Positions 31,229 to 39,763 of a stretch of 64,000 nucleotides of DNA are shown piece by piece. The stretch comes from Microbacterium sulfonylureivorans (GTDB taxonomy: Bacteria > Actinomycetota > Actinomycetes > Actinomycetales > Microbacteriaceae): contig NZ_RJAD01000004.1 in the NCBI RefSeq assembly GCF_003999995.1, forward strand, positions 124,001 to 188,000, given 5' to 3'. Both the position numbers and the translations under genes were made by a program. The notes below the pieces were generated by a model. It did no database searches. It saw only the letters and a list, made by a program, of their open reading frames with translations, and was not told the DNA's origin. Every line of letters begins with the position of its first letter. Position 1 is the stretch's first letter.

Positions 31229-32668
31229 ATGAGCGCACTCGCCGACGCGATCCGGCAGGGTCGGCCCCGGTCCGACCTCGGCGGCAGCTCGCCGTTCACC
31301 GGCCTGCGCCGACGTCATGCGCGCACGGTCGACGTCGTGGCCCAGTCGGTCGCTGCGACCGCGCCCGCCGGAGTGCTTCTCATCCACCCCGGAGCGCTCT
31401 ACGCCCGCAGTGGGTCGCTCGCGTTCTTCGACATCGCCGTCACCCTCACGCTCGTCATCGGGGTGGCGCTCGTGATCGGCATGTTCGCGCGCCGCGTGGC
31501 GAGCACCGGCTCTCTCTACACGTTCGCGGCACGCGGGCTCGGTGCCCACGTCGGCCTCGTCGCCGGCAGCGCGCTCGGGATCGGCTATCTCGCGATCGCG
31601 ATGAACACGCTCAGCTCGGGCTCGAGCCGGGTGGCGCAGCTCCTCACGGCGAGCGCCGAGCCTCCCGGGTGGATGATCGCCGGACTGATGGTGCTGTTCG
31701 GCGCCGTCATCGCGGTGGTCATCGCCCGCGGTCTGCGGATGTCGACCCGCATGCTGCTCGTGATCGAGTCGTTCGCGGTGCTCACCGTGCTGGGGCTCTC
31801 GATCGCGGCGCTCAGCGCGACCGAGTGGGACCTCGGCCTGCTGGCACCCGATCCGTCGCATGCGTCGATCGACGCGATCATGACCGGCGTCGCCTTCTCG
31901 CTGATCGGGTTCGTCGGTTTCGAGAGCGGCGTCGCCCTCGGCCCCGAGACTCGACGGCCCTTCGCGGCAGTCCCCCGCGCGATCCTCGTGAGCGTGGGCG
32001 CCACCGGCCTGGTGATGCTCGTCGGGACGGCCGCGCAGCTGTCGATCGTCGCCGAGGCGCCGGACCAGGCATCCCTCTCCTCTGTCACCGGCCTCGCGTG
32101 GCTGGTCGATCTCATCGTGGCCGTCTCGTTCCTCGCCTGCGCGCTCGCGATGACGAACGCGGCCACCCGCCTCGCGTTCGCGATGAGCCGCGAAGGGCTC
32201 CTCCCCGAGATCTTCGGCCGCGTCTCGCGGCGGGGAGTTCCTGCGCTCGGCGGCGTGGTGCTGGCGTCGTTCGTGCTCGCGGTGCCGGGGCTCGTCTACT
32301 CGTTCGGAGGGTCCCGGCAGGACCTGCGCATGGTGACGTCGCCCGGGTCGACGATCGGATTCGTGCTCGCCTATGCCCTGGTCTGCCTGGCCGCGCCGGT
32401 CTTCCTCGCCCGGATCGGCGAGCTCACCGTCCGCTCCGCGGTCCTCGCGGCGGTGCCCTTGGCCGGCCTCGTCGCCGTGCTGGTGTTCTACCTCGTCTCG
32501 GCGGCCGCCGACAACCCCGCGGGTCTGTGGTGGGCCGCGGTGATCCTCGGGGCGGTCGTCGCCGCCGGAGCGGTCCGGCTGACGCGGCATCCCGGCCTCG
32601 CCGCCCGGGTGGGTGTGCACGACTGGCCGATCGACGCGGACTGCATCGACCCGGCGGAGGGACGGTGA
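31229..32668 (+). CDS. APC-family amino acid/amine permease
   Basis: A 479-residue transporter of the amino acid-polyamine-organocation superfamily with 12 hydrophobic helices. FVGFESGVALGPETRRPFAAVPRAI is the family signature around helices 6-8 (the FxGFE motif). Strong ribosome-binding site AGGAGGAAGC just before ATG 31229. It is divergent from the amine oxidase unit and overlaps an IclR gene, so amines or amino acids related to the oxidase are the likely cargo, by inference. The 241-base gap between 30988 and 31228 holds the divergent promoters, but I see no clear operator. Confidence 0.86.
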   Translation: MSALADAIRQGRPRSDLGGSSPFTGLRRRHARTVDVVAQSVAATAPAGVLLIHPGALYARSGSLAFFDIAVTLTLVIGVALVIGMFARRVASTGSLYTFAARGLGAHVGLVAGSALGIGYLAIAMNTLSSGSSRVAQLLTASAEPPGWMIAGLMVLFGAVIAVVIARGLRMSTRMLLVIESFAVLTVLGLSIAALSATEWDLGLLAPDPSHASIDAIMTGVAFSLIGFVGFESGVALGPETRRPFAAVPRAILVSVGATGLVMLVGTAAQLSIVAEAPDQASLSSVTGLAWLVDLIVAVSFLACALAMTNAATRLAFAMSREGLLPEIFGRVSRRGVPALGGVVLASFVLAVPGLVYSFGGSRQDLRMVTSPGSTIGFVLAYALVCLAAPVFLARIGELTVRSAVLAAVPLAGLVAVLVFYLVSAAADNPAGLWWAAVILGAVVAAGAVRLTRHPGLAARVGVHDWPIDADCIDPAEGR

Positions 32669-33411
32669 GCGGAGTGGATGCGGCGTCCCGCGCCCGACTG
32701 CCCGAGAAGGGTCTCGGTCTCGCGCTCGAGATCCTCGAGCAGGTCGCGCGCCACGACGAGGGCTCCACGGCAGCCGACATCGCCCGCGCCGTGGGCGCCC
32801 CCCGCGCCACGGTCTACCGCGTGGTGAACTCCCTCGTGCGCGACGAGTACCTGGTCCGGCGGGCGGACTTCTCGGGTTTCCTGCTCGGAGCGCGCGTGCT
32901 CGAACTCGCCGCGGTCGTCGATGCGCACCGTCGTCCGGCGTACGCGCCGGTGGTGGAGCGCCTGCGCGCGGAGACGGGCGAGGCGGTGCACCTGTTCGGG
33001 TTCCACAGCGCGGGCCTGACCATCCTCGACGAGGATGCGAAGCATCCGCTGTCCGACCCGGCGACCCTCCTCGGCGACCCGACCCGATCGGCCATCGGCC
33101 ACCTGTGGCTCATCGCCCACCCCGATCGCGAGGCTCCCCGCGCACCGCGCTGGACGGCCCGACCCTCGGCCGAGGAACTCCAGGCGATCGCCGATGCCTA
33201 CACCGTGCGCGGCTACACCGAGCAGGTCGCCATGCTGTCACCCGATCGCGGATGCCTCGCAGTGCCCGTCCGCAACCACCGCGCCGAGACGGTCGGCGCG
33301 GTCACGCTCTCGACGTCGATCTCGCGACTGTCTGTCGCCGCGCGCCACGTGCACGCCTTGCGCGGCGCCGCCGAGGCCCTCGCGGGTGTGGAGCCGCTCA
33401 GCGGTTGGTGA
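32665..33411 (+). CDS. IclR-family transcriptional regulator
   Basis: A 248-residue IclR regulator. The N-terminal winged helix (residues 15-70) has STAADIARAVGAPRATVYRVV; the C-terminal effector domain has GEAVHLFGFHSAGLTILDE and GCLAVPVRNHRAETVGAVTLS. The usual Cys-Val-Ser-Arg ligand loop is diverged. The start GTG 32665 overlaps the permease stop by four bases. It likely controls the permease and perhaps the divergent amine oxidase unit. Confidence 0.9.
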   Translation: MSGVDAASRARLPEKGLGLALEILEQVARHDEGSTAADIARAVGAPRATVYRVVNSLVRDEYLVRRADFSGFLLGARVLELAAVVDAHRRPAYAPVVERLRAETGEAVHLFGFHSAGLTILDEDAKHPLSDPATLLGDPTRSAIGHLWLIAHPDREAPRAPRWTARPSAEELQAIADAYTVRGYTEQVAMLSPDRGCLAVPVRNHRAETVGAVTLSTSISRLSVAARHVHALRGAAEALAGVEPLSGW

Positions 33412-33413
33412 TC

Positions 33414-33440
33414 CGTCCCGTCCGCACGCGGATCGGGACG
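33414..33440. terminator. Bidirectional terminator between IclR and DUF305 genes
   Basis: CGTCCCGTCCG (33414-33424) pairs with CGGA-T-CGGGACG (33429-33440), an 11-bp stem with one bulge, between two convergent genes. Confidence 0.6.
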
Positions 33441-33466
33441 CCAGGGCCTCGGCGGGCGAGCGGAGG

Positions 33467-34108
33467 TCAGCGCGGTCGGGCTGCGAGCGCCTCGAACGCG
33501 GCGGTGTCGTGCTGCCCGTCCGCGATCGCCTGCTCCGCGGCTTCCCGCACGAGGCTGTGCGGATCCGCGGCGAGCGCGTCCTGCGCGAGATCGATCACGC
33601 CAGCGGTGTGGGCGAGCATCAGCTCGGCGAAGAGCGTCTCCGCGTCGGCGCCGGCTGCCTCGGCGAGGTCGGTGCGCTGCGCCCACGTCGGGACGCCGGG
33701 CATGTCGGCGTGGGCGCCGTGACCCGCGCACGGCCCCTCGTCGGGGCGCTCGAGCGGCTTGGCCGCGGCCCATGCCACGTACCACTCCCGCAGGTCGGCC
33801 ATCTCGGCATCCTGCGCCGCCACGACGTCCGTCGCGACCTCGCGCGCAGCCGTCGAGATCCCGTCGGCGTCGAGGAGCACCGCGCCCATCCGCCGCGCCT
33901 CGACGCGGTAGAAGATCATCGATTCGACAAAGCAGAAGTCGGCCTCCGAGACGGGCTCGGCCGGTCCGGAGCCCGAGGGCGATGCCAGGACGGTCGGCGC
34001 CTTCGCACCCGTCGCGCCCGCGGTCACCGCGAGGGCGACGACCGTCGCCGCTGCGCCGAGCGCCACGACGAGGCCGGCGGCGGCGAGTGCCCTGCGCAAC
34101 GAGACCAC
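33467..34108 (-). CDS. Diverged exported DUF305 protein lacking His motifs
   Basis: A 213-residue exported protein with a signal/anchor at residues 8-32. It aligns along its length with DUF305 proteins: DFCFVESMIFYRVEARRM corresponds to the first motif and LFAELMLAHTAGVIDLAQ to the second. The paired histidines are gone: MIFYR replaces MIPHH, and LAHTAG replaces LMIxHHEG. A CAGHGAHADMPG stretch retains some possible ligands. It may have lost metal binding or changed ligand. It starts with GTG 34108, 47 bases after the HerA-like gene. Confidence 0.75.
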   Translation of the reverse strand: MVSLRRALAAAGLVVALGAAATVVALAVTAGATGAKAPTVLASPSGSGPAEPVSEADFCFVESMIFYRVEARRMGAVLLDADGISTAAREVATDVVAAQDAEMADLREWYVAWAAAKPLERPDEGPCAGHGAHADMPGVPTWAQRTDLAEAAGADAETLFAELMLAHTAGVIDLAQDALAADPHSLVREAAEQAIADGQHDTAAFEALAARPR

Positions 34109-34155
34109 CCTTCCGATCGAGTGCGCCAGCCGCCTGCGGAGCGGGCAGCCCGGGT

Positions 34156-36120
34156 TCAGCGGCGCCCGGTCCCGAAGATCCCGCGGATGACTCCCCCGAG
34201 GATAGTCTGCGTCGACTTCGAGTTCAGGATCTGCTCGATCGGCGACTTCTGGGCGCTGCGTGACGTGCGCGTCGTCCCCTGCGTCTTCTTCAGGAGGCGC
34301 TCGTACTCCTGCTGCGCCTTCTTGTCGGCAGCGGCCTGCGCCTTGTCGATCGCCGCCTTCTGCTTGGCGAGCTCCGCATCGGCCTTGGCCTTCGCGAGCG
34401 CGGCCTCCTCGGCCGCGGCCGCGTCGTCCGCCGCCTGCATCTTCGCGGTGAGGATCTCGCGCGCCGACTCGCGGTCGATCGCGGTGCCGTACTTCGCGAG
34501 GAGAGGGGATGCCTTGACCGCCGCGTCGATCTGCGGATCGGGTGTGGGCGACATGAGCCCCTGGGGCGCGCGCAGGCGGGTCCAGGCGACAGGGGTGGGC
34601 GCGCCCTTCTCGCTCATGACCGTGACGATCGCCTCACCCGTGCCGAGCTCCTGCAGCACGCGCTCGAGGTCGTAGCCCGACTTCGGGTACGTGCCGACCG
34701 TCGCCCGCAGAGCCTTGGCGTCGTCGGGCGTGAAGGCGCGCAGGGCGTGCTGGACGCGCGAGCCGAGCTGCGCGAGCACGTCGGACGGGACGTCCTTCGG
34801 TGTCTGCGTCACGAAGAAGACGCCCACGCCCTTGGAGCGGATGAGCCGGACGGTCTGCACGATCGCCGAGAGGAAGTCCTTCGACGCATCCTTGAACAGC
34901 AGGTGCGCCTCGTCGAAGAAGAAGACCAGCTTGGGCTTCTCGGGGTCGCCGACCTCGGGCAGCAGCTCGAAGAGCTCCGCGAGCAGATACATCAGGAACG
35001 TCGAGAACAGCGCGGGCTTGTCGACGACGCCGGGCACCTCGAGGAGGCTGATGATCCCCCGGCCGTCGGGCGCGACCCGCAGGAAGTCGGTGACCTCGAA
35101 CTCGGGCTCGCCGAAGAAGACGTCTGCGCCGTCGTCGGCGAACGTGATGAGCTCACGCAGGATGACTCCGGCCGTCGCCGCCGACAGGCCGCCGAGGTTC
35201 TTCAGCTCGGCCTTGCCCTCGTCACCGGTCAGGTACGTCAGCACCGCGCGCAGGTCGGACAGATCGACGAGCGCGAGGCCCTGCGCGTCCGCGTAGTGGA
35301 ACACCAGGCCGAGGCTCGATTCCTGCGTCTCGTTGAGGCCGAGGACCTTGCTCAGGAGCAGCGGCCCGAAGCCCGACACCGTCGCGCGCACCGGCACTCC
35401 CTTGCCGATCCCGCCGAGGGCGAAGTACTCGGTGACGGATGCCTCGGCCTTCCAGTCCTGCCCGATCCCCTGGGTGCGGGCCAGCAGCTTCTCGGTGCCT
35501 TCACCGGGGGTCGCGACGCCCGACAGGTCGCCCTTGATGTCGGCCGCGAACACCGGGACGCCCTTGGCGGCGAGCTGCTCGGCGAGGCCCTGCAGCGTGC
35601 GCGTCTTCCCCGTGCCCGTCGCCCCGGCCACCAGGCCGTGCCGGTTCATCATGCCGAGCGGGATGCGGATCTGCGCGTCGGGAACCGGGTCGCCGTTGAC
35701 GAGTGCGCCGACGTCGAGGGTGATGGATTCGAACGAGTAGCCCTTCACGATCGCGGCGATCTCGTCCGAGCTCAACGGGCCCGACGGCTCCGCGGACGGC
35801 TGCGCTCCGGAGCCGCCGACCGTCGATGCGGCAGATAGCACGGCGGTCTGCTCGTCGGCTGCGGCACCCGGAGTGGTCGCTTCGCGGCCGCCGGGCGCCG
35901 CCGTGGCGGGGCTCGCCTCGCCGGTCGGGGCGTTCGCCTCCTGCGCCGGCGGGTTCGTGGCCGCCTTGGCCTTGGCGGCTTCGGCCTGAGCGGCGGCGAG
36001 AGCGGCCTTCGCCTGCGCCGCCTTCAGCTGCGCCTCGGCCGCCTCGGCTTCGGCCTGGAGTCTCGCCAGTTCGGCCTCGGCGGCGGCGACAGCGGGATCG
36101 GGCGTCTCGGGCGCGGTCAT
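34156..36120 (-). CDS. HerA-like ATPase (DUF853 family)
   Basis: A 654-residue cytoplasmic ATPase of the DUF853/HerA helicase-like family. The N-terminus (residues 5-75) is an Ala/Glu-rich coiled coil, followed by a linker. Walker A is GATGTGKT and Walker B is LVFFFDEAH; ITPKDVPSDVLAQLGSRVQHALRAFTPDD-like segments (starting FVTQTPKDVP) are diagnostic. The C-terminus is again a Lys/Ala coiled coil and ends in a basic tail. The role of the family is unknown; HerA relatives pump or process DNA. It begins five bases from the PAP2 gene stop. Confidence 0.88.
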   Translation of the reverse strand: MTAPETPDPAVAAAEAELARLQAEAEAAEAQLKAAQAKAALAAAQAEAAKAKAATNPPAQEANAPTGEASPATAAPGGREATTPGAAADEQTAVLSAASTVGGSGAQPSAEPSGPLSSDEIAAIVKGYSFESITLDVGALVNGDPVPDAQIRIPLGMMNRHGLVAGATGTGKTRTLQGLAEQLAAKGVPVFAADIKGDLSGVATPGEGTEKLLARTQGIGQDWKAEASVTEYFALGGIGKGVPVRATVSGFGPLLLSKVLGLNETQESSLGLVFHYADAQGLALVDLSDLRAVLTYLTGDEGKAELKNLGGLSAATAGVILRELITFADDGADVFFGEPEFEVTDFLRVAPDGRGIISLLEVPGVVDKPALFSTFLMYLLAELFELLPEVGDPEKPKLVFFFDEAHLLFKDASKDFLSAIVQTVRLIRSKGVGVFFVTQTPKDVPSDVLAQLGSRVQHALRAFTPDDAKALRATVGTYPKSGYDLERVLQELGTGEAIVTVMSEKGAPTPVAWTRLRAPQGLMSPTPDPQIDAAVKASPLLAKYGTAIDRESAREILTAKMQAADDAAAAEEAALAKAKADAELAKQKAAIDKAQAAADKKAQQEYERLLKKTQGTTRTSRSAQKSPIEQILNSKSTQTILGGVIRGIFGTGRR

Positions 36121-36124
36121 GCGC

Positions 36125-36790
36125 TCAGCCTAGCGACGCCGCTTTCTCCGCTGCAGCGGCCCGCTCCCGCGCCATCGGAACGGCGAACGCAGCCGCGACG
36201 AGCAGTGCCGCACCGGCGCCGAGCAGCGCGCCGCCGACGGTGTCGCTCAGCCAATGGGCGTGCAGATACGTGCGACTGAACGCCATCAGGATGACCCACG
36301 CCGCGCCGACGATCATCACCCACAGCCGGGGGAAGATCACGGCGGCGGCCACCGCCAGCGTGGCCGCGTTGGCCACATGTCCCGACGGGTAGGAGCCGTA
36401 GTCGGAGACGACGATGATGTCCTCCGGCCGGACGCGGCCGAAGAGATGCTTCAGAACCTGCACCCCGCCGGCGGAGACCGCCTCGGCGGCGAGGAAGTAC
36501 GCGGCCGCCCACGGGCGGCGCATCACGATCAGCAGGATCGCGCCCCCGATCGGCACGACGAGGATCCCGAACCATCCCGCGCCCACCCAGTTCATCACCC
36601 TCGAGAAGCCGGTGAGGATCGGGCTCCACATCTCGGCGACGGCGGCGTTCCACCACACGTCGACCGCGAACGGCGGGTCGCCGTGGGTGTAGATCCAGAA
36701 CCCGAGCACGCAGGACAGCGCGATCAGCACCAGGCCGACGGCGAGGTAGGCCATCGTCGGGCGGACACCTGCCGTTCGCTCGTCCGTCAT
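36125..36790 (-). CDS. PAP2-family membrane phosphatase
   Basis: A 221-residue membrane protein with six helices and all three PAP2 motifs: KHLFGRVRP, PSGH, and SRTYLHAHWLSD. These form the active site for dephosphorylating lipid phosphates such as undecaprenyl pyrophosphate or phosphatidic acid. The start ATG 36790 gives MTDERTAG; the longer open frame upstream has no helix or motif. Likely co-transcribed with the HerA-like gene. Confidence 0.9.
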   Translation of the reverse strand: MTDERTAGVRPTMAYLAVGLVLIALSCVLGFWIYTHGDPPFAVDVWWNAAVAEMWSPILTGFSRVMNWVGAGWFGILVVPIGGAILLIVMRRPWAAAYFLAAEAVSAGGVQVLKHLFGRVRPEDIIVVSDYGSYPSGHVANAATLAVAAAVIFPRLWVMIVGAAWVILMAFSRTYLHAHWLSDTVGGALLGAGAALLVAAAFAVPMARERAAAAEKAASLG

Positions 36791-36879
36791 CGCCCCATTC
36801 TGCCCGCCGGGGCGAGACGCACACAGCGCGTTGCGATGTCGGTCTCCCGCTGATATGCGGTTCGGTGGATGATGGGCGC

Positions 36880-37386
36880 ATGCCCCGCGTCCTCGATGCC
36901 GTCCGAACCCTGGTCGCGCCACTGACCCGCACGCGGCTGTTCCGCCGGGTGCTGGGTCCCCTCCTCCTGCCCCCGATCGAGCGCGTCGTGACCTGGATGT
37001 CCGGCGGGCGGGTGCAGGTGAGCGGGCTGCTCGTGCCCTCGCTCGTTCTCCACACGATCGGCGCGAAGTCGGGCGAGCCGCGCGATGCTCCTCTGATGTA
37101 CTGCCCCGACGGGCACGGGCGCGCCATCGTCGCCGGCACCAACTTCGCCGGGGAGCGGCATCCCGCGTGGACGGCGAACCTGCTCGCGCATCCGGATGCC
37201 GCCATCACGGTGCGCGGGCGCCGGATGCCGGTGCGGGCGAGCGTCGTCCCCGACGAGGAGCGCGACGCCACGTGGGCGCGGATCGAGGCGCAATGGCCCG
37301 GCTACCGCAACTACGAGCGCCAGTCCGGCCGGACGGTGCGCCTGTTTCGCCTGCAGCCCGTGCGGGCGGACAGCGCGTCCGCCTGA
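36880..37386 (+). CDS. Deazaflavin (F420)-dependent nitroreductase-family protein
   Basis: A 168-residue protein of the actinobacterial Ddn-like family, split-barrel fold that binds F420 or flavin. HTIGAKSGEPRDAPLMY and PAWTANLLAHPDAAITV are the diagnostic cofactor-binding blocks. ATG 36880 is chosen; an in-frame GTG at 36865 would add five residues. Substrate unknown; relatives reduce quinones or nitro compounds. Confidence 0.88.
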   Translation: MPRVLDAVRTLVAPLTRTRLFRRVLGPLLLPPIERVVTWMSGGRVQVSGLLVPSLVLHTIGAKSGEPRDAPLMYCPDGHGRAIVAGTNFAGERHPAWTANLLAHPDAAITVRGRRMPVRASVVPDEERDATWARIEAQWPGYRNYERQSGRTVRLFRLQPVRADSASA

Positions 37387-37387
37387 C

Positions 37388-38740
37388 TCAGGGGGCGAGG
37401 CGCGCCACGGTGCGCGGACGCACGACGAGCCACAGCGCGAGGACGCCGATGACGGCGCAGCCCACCATCACCGAGGCCATCGTCGTGGCGGTGATGCCCG
37501 AGCCGGCGGCGAGCCAGCCGACGAGCGGCGAGATGACGCCGGCGACGCCGAAGTTCGTCGCACCGATGATCGACTGGGCCGTGCCCGCGGCCTTGCCGTG
37601 GCGGTCGAGGGCGAGCACCTGCACGCACGGGAAGGTGAAGCCGCACCCGGTCATGAAGAAGAACAGCGGGATGACCGTCCCCCACAGGCCCAGGCCGAGC
37701 TGGTCGGTGACGATGATGGCGGATGCCGAGACCACGAGCACGCCCGTCGACCATGCCATCACCCACTGCGGCCCGTACCGTGCGGCGAGCCGCGAGGCGG
37801 CCTGCACGCCGAGGACCACGCCGAGGGAGTTCACCGCGAAGAGCATCCCGTACTGCTGCGGATCGAAGTCGTACAGGCCCTGGAAGAGGAACGACGACGA
37901 CGAGAGGTACGAGAACAGCCCGCTGAAGGTCATGCCGCCGATGATGAGGACGCCGATGAACACGCGGTCGCTGAAGACGCTCTTGTAACGCTGCCACACG
38001 GTCGTCGCGCCGCGCTCGTGACGACGGGCGGGCGGCAGGGTCTCGGGGATGAAGACGGCCGCGGCGACGAGCATGATGCTGCCGTAGATGCCGAGCACGA
38101 CGAAGATGCCGCGCCACGGCATGAGGATGAGCAGCGCGGAGCCGACGAGCGGCGCGAGCACGGGCGCGACGCCCGAGACCAGTGCCAGGCGCGACAGCAT
38201 GACGACGAGGCGGCGTCCGCCGAACAGGTCGCGCACGATCGCCGCAGCCACGACACCGCCCGCGGCGGCGCCCGCGCCCATGAAGACGCGCGCGACCGAG
38301 AGCAGCTCGAGGCTCGGCGCGAGCGCCGCGGCGATGCTCGCGACGACGTGGAGCGCGGTCACGACGAGCAGCGGGAGGCGGCGCCCGACCTTGTCGCTCA
38401 GCGGTCCGACGATCAGCTGCCCGAGCGCGAAGCCGATCATCGTGCCCGCGAGGGTCAGCTGGATCGCGGCCTCGGTCGTGCCGAAATCCTCCTGCAGCAC
38501 AGGGAAGGCCGGCAGATACAGGTCGATCGTGAACGGGCCCAGTGCCGTGAGCGCGCCGAGCAGGATGATGTAGAGCACCCGCCGGCGGTGCGAGATCGAA
38601 TCTCCGGGGTGGAGGACGATCGGCGCGGTGGCGGGATTGGACCCGAGCGTTCGGATGGCACCGGTCGGCGAGCCCTGCGGACGCGGAGCGGTGTCGGGGC
38701 CTGCGGGGCGCTGTGTCGGGACAGAGGCGGTATCGAGCAA
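37388..38740 (-). CDS. Bcr/CflA-type multidrug efflux MFS transporter
   Basis: A 450-residue drug/H+ antiporter with 12 helices. The Bcr/CflA-type motif A GPLSDKVGRR follows helix 2, and FTIDLYLPAFP lies in helix 1. The N-terminal 60 residues are polar and low in complexity. The start is uncertain: TTG 38740 lacks a good ribosome-binding site, and the first helix begins near residue 58, so a later start is possible. A 14-bp palindrome lies 92 bases upstream. Its end is one base from the F420-dependent gene's stop, convergent. Confidence 0.87.
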   Translation of the reverse strand: MLDTASVPTQRPAGPDTAPRPQGSPTGAIRTLGSNPATAPIVLHPGDSISHRRRVLYIILLGALTALGPFTIDLYLPAFPVLQEDFGTTEAAIQLTLAGTMIGFALGQLIVGPLSDKVGRRLPLLVVTALHVVASIAAALAPSLELLSVARVFMGAGAAAGGVVAAAIVRDLFGGRRLVVMLSRLALVSGVAPVLAPLVGSALLILMPWRGIFVVLGIYGSIMLVAAAVFIPETLPPARRHERGATTVWQRYKSVFSDRVFIGVLIIGGMTFSGLFSYLSSSSFLFQGLYDFDPQQYGMLFAVNSLGVVLGVQAASRLAARYGPQWVMAWSTGVLVVSASAIIVTDQLGLGLWGTVIPLFFFMTGCGFTFPCVQVLALDRHGKAAGTAQSIIGATNFGVAGVISPLVGWLAAGSGITATTMASVMVGCAVIGVLALWLVVRPRTVARLAP

Positions 38741-38831
38741 AGGAGATCTTCGTTTCGGCGACGAGGCGGGAGGCGTCGACGCCGGTCGTCCGGCTCAGGC
38801 GCGCAGTGTGGGGGTGGGGATCGACGAGAAA

Positions 38832-38845
38832 TCGAATCGATTCGA
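38832..38845. promoter_or_regulatory. Palindrome TCGAATCGATTCGA upstream of the efflux gene
   Basis: A perfect 14-bp palindrome in the 298-base divergent gap (38741-39038) between the efflux gene and the DUF3105 gene. It is AT-richer than its surroundings, as operators often are. I see no gene in this gap. Confidence 0.45.
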
Positions 38846-39038
38846 CGTCCATGATAGCGGATGCCTCACCCCAGCCCGAAACCCGGAGCGCGAGGCAGCC
38901 TCTCGCGGTGCTGTCCCGGCGCAATGTCGGCGGCTTCCCAGCCGTCCCTCGCATGCGCTCGCATAGGATTGCCGTGTCCTGTCCCTGCCCGCAGCGCCTC
39001 TCGGCGCCACGCCGGGTGCCCGAGCCGAGATCACGCAC

Positions 39039-39755
39039 ATGACCCCGACACCCCCGAGCCCCTCCGAGAAGCGCACGAGCGGCAACCCCGCCAAGCAGGC
39101 AGAGATCACCCTCACCGTCAAGCAGCAGCGCGAGCAGAAGCGTCAGGAGAAGCTCGCCGAGTACCAGAAGCAGCTCGCCAAGCGCCGCCGCAGCAAACTC
39201 GTCTGGTGGGTCGTCGGCATCACGGCCGCCGTCGTCATCATCGGCCTGATCGTGGCATCCATCGTCTTCGCACCCGCTCCCCCGCAGGCGTACACGCCGG
39301 GCGGCGAGGGCGTCGAGATCGAGGGCGTCGAGACGTACGAGAACGCCACACAGCACGTCGAGGGCACCGTCGACTACGAGCAGTCCCCGCCGGCCGGCGG
39401 CCCGCACAACGCCGTCTGGCTCAACTGCGGCATCTACGACCAGCAGGTCCCCAACGAGAACGCCGTCCACTCGATGGAGCACGGCGCGGTCTGGGTGACC
39501 TACAACCCCGCGGACGTCTCGGGTGACGAGCTCGCGACGCTCGAGGCTCAGCTGCCGTCCACGTACGTCGTGCTCTCGCCCTATGAGGGACTCGACGCGC
39601 CGATCGCGGTGACCAACTGGAACCACCAGCTCAAGGTCGACTCGGCCGACGACGAGCGCATCGGGCAGTTCTTCGAGGAGTACTGGCGCAGCGCCGACGT
39701 CCCCGAGCCGAACGCCGCCTGCACCGGCGCGCTCGACGCGCCCGGCAAGCGCTGA
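39039..39755 (+). CDS. DUF3105 membrane-anchored protein
   Basis: A 238-residue protein with a Lys/Arg/Gln-rich cytoplasmic coil (residues 20-50), one membrane helix (53-75) and an extracytoplasmic DUF3105 domain. The domain shows PPAGGPHNAVWLNCGIYD, VHSMEHGAVWVTYNP and a late Cys (NAACTGA). The conserved His, Cys and Met are consistent with metal binding. It sits eight bases before a DUF305 gene, a pairing that recurs in actinobacteria and suggests a shared extracytoplasmic, perhaps copper-related, role. Function unproven. Confidence 0.87.
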   Translation: MTPTPPSPSEKRTSGNPAKQAEITLTVKQQREQKRQEKLAEYQKQLAKRRRSKLVWWVVGITAAVVIIGLIVASIVFAPAPPQAYTPGGEGVEIEGVETYENATQHVEGTVDYEQSPPAGGPHNAVWLNCGIYDQQVPNENAVHSMEHGAVWVTYNPADVSGDELATLEAQLPSTYVVLSPYEGLDAPIAVTNWNHQLKVDSADDERIGQFFEEYWRSADVPEPNAACTGALDAPGKR

Positions 39756-39763
39756 GGCCGTCG

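Noticed and set aside
30316..33411. A 1031-codon open frame that covers the amine oxidase partner, the permease and the IclR gene
   Set aside because: Only its last 248 codons (32665-33411) read as a protein family, IclR. The rest is Arg/Gly-rich and runs antisense to, or out of frame with, real genes.
26851..33411. A mobile genomic island carrying the amine oxidase cluster
   Set aside because: No integrase, transposase, tRNA or direct-repeat ends are visible, and base composition matches the flanks.
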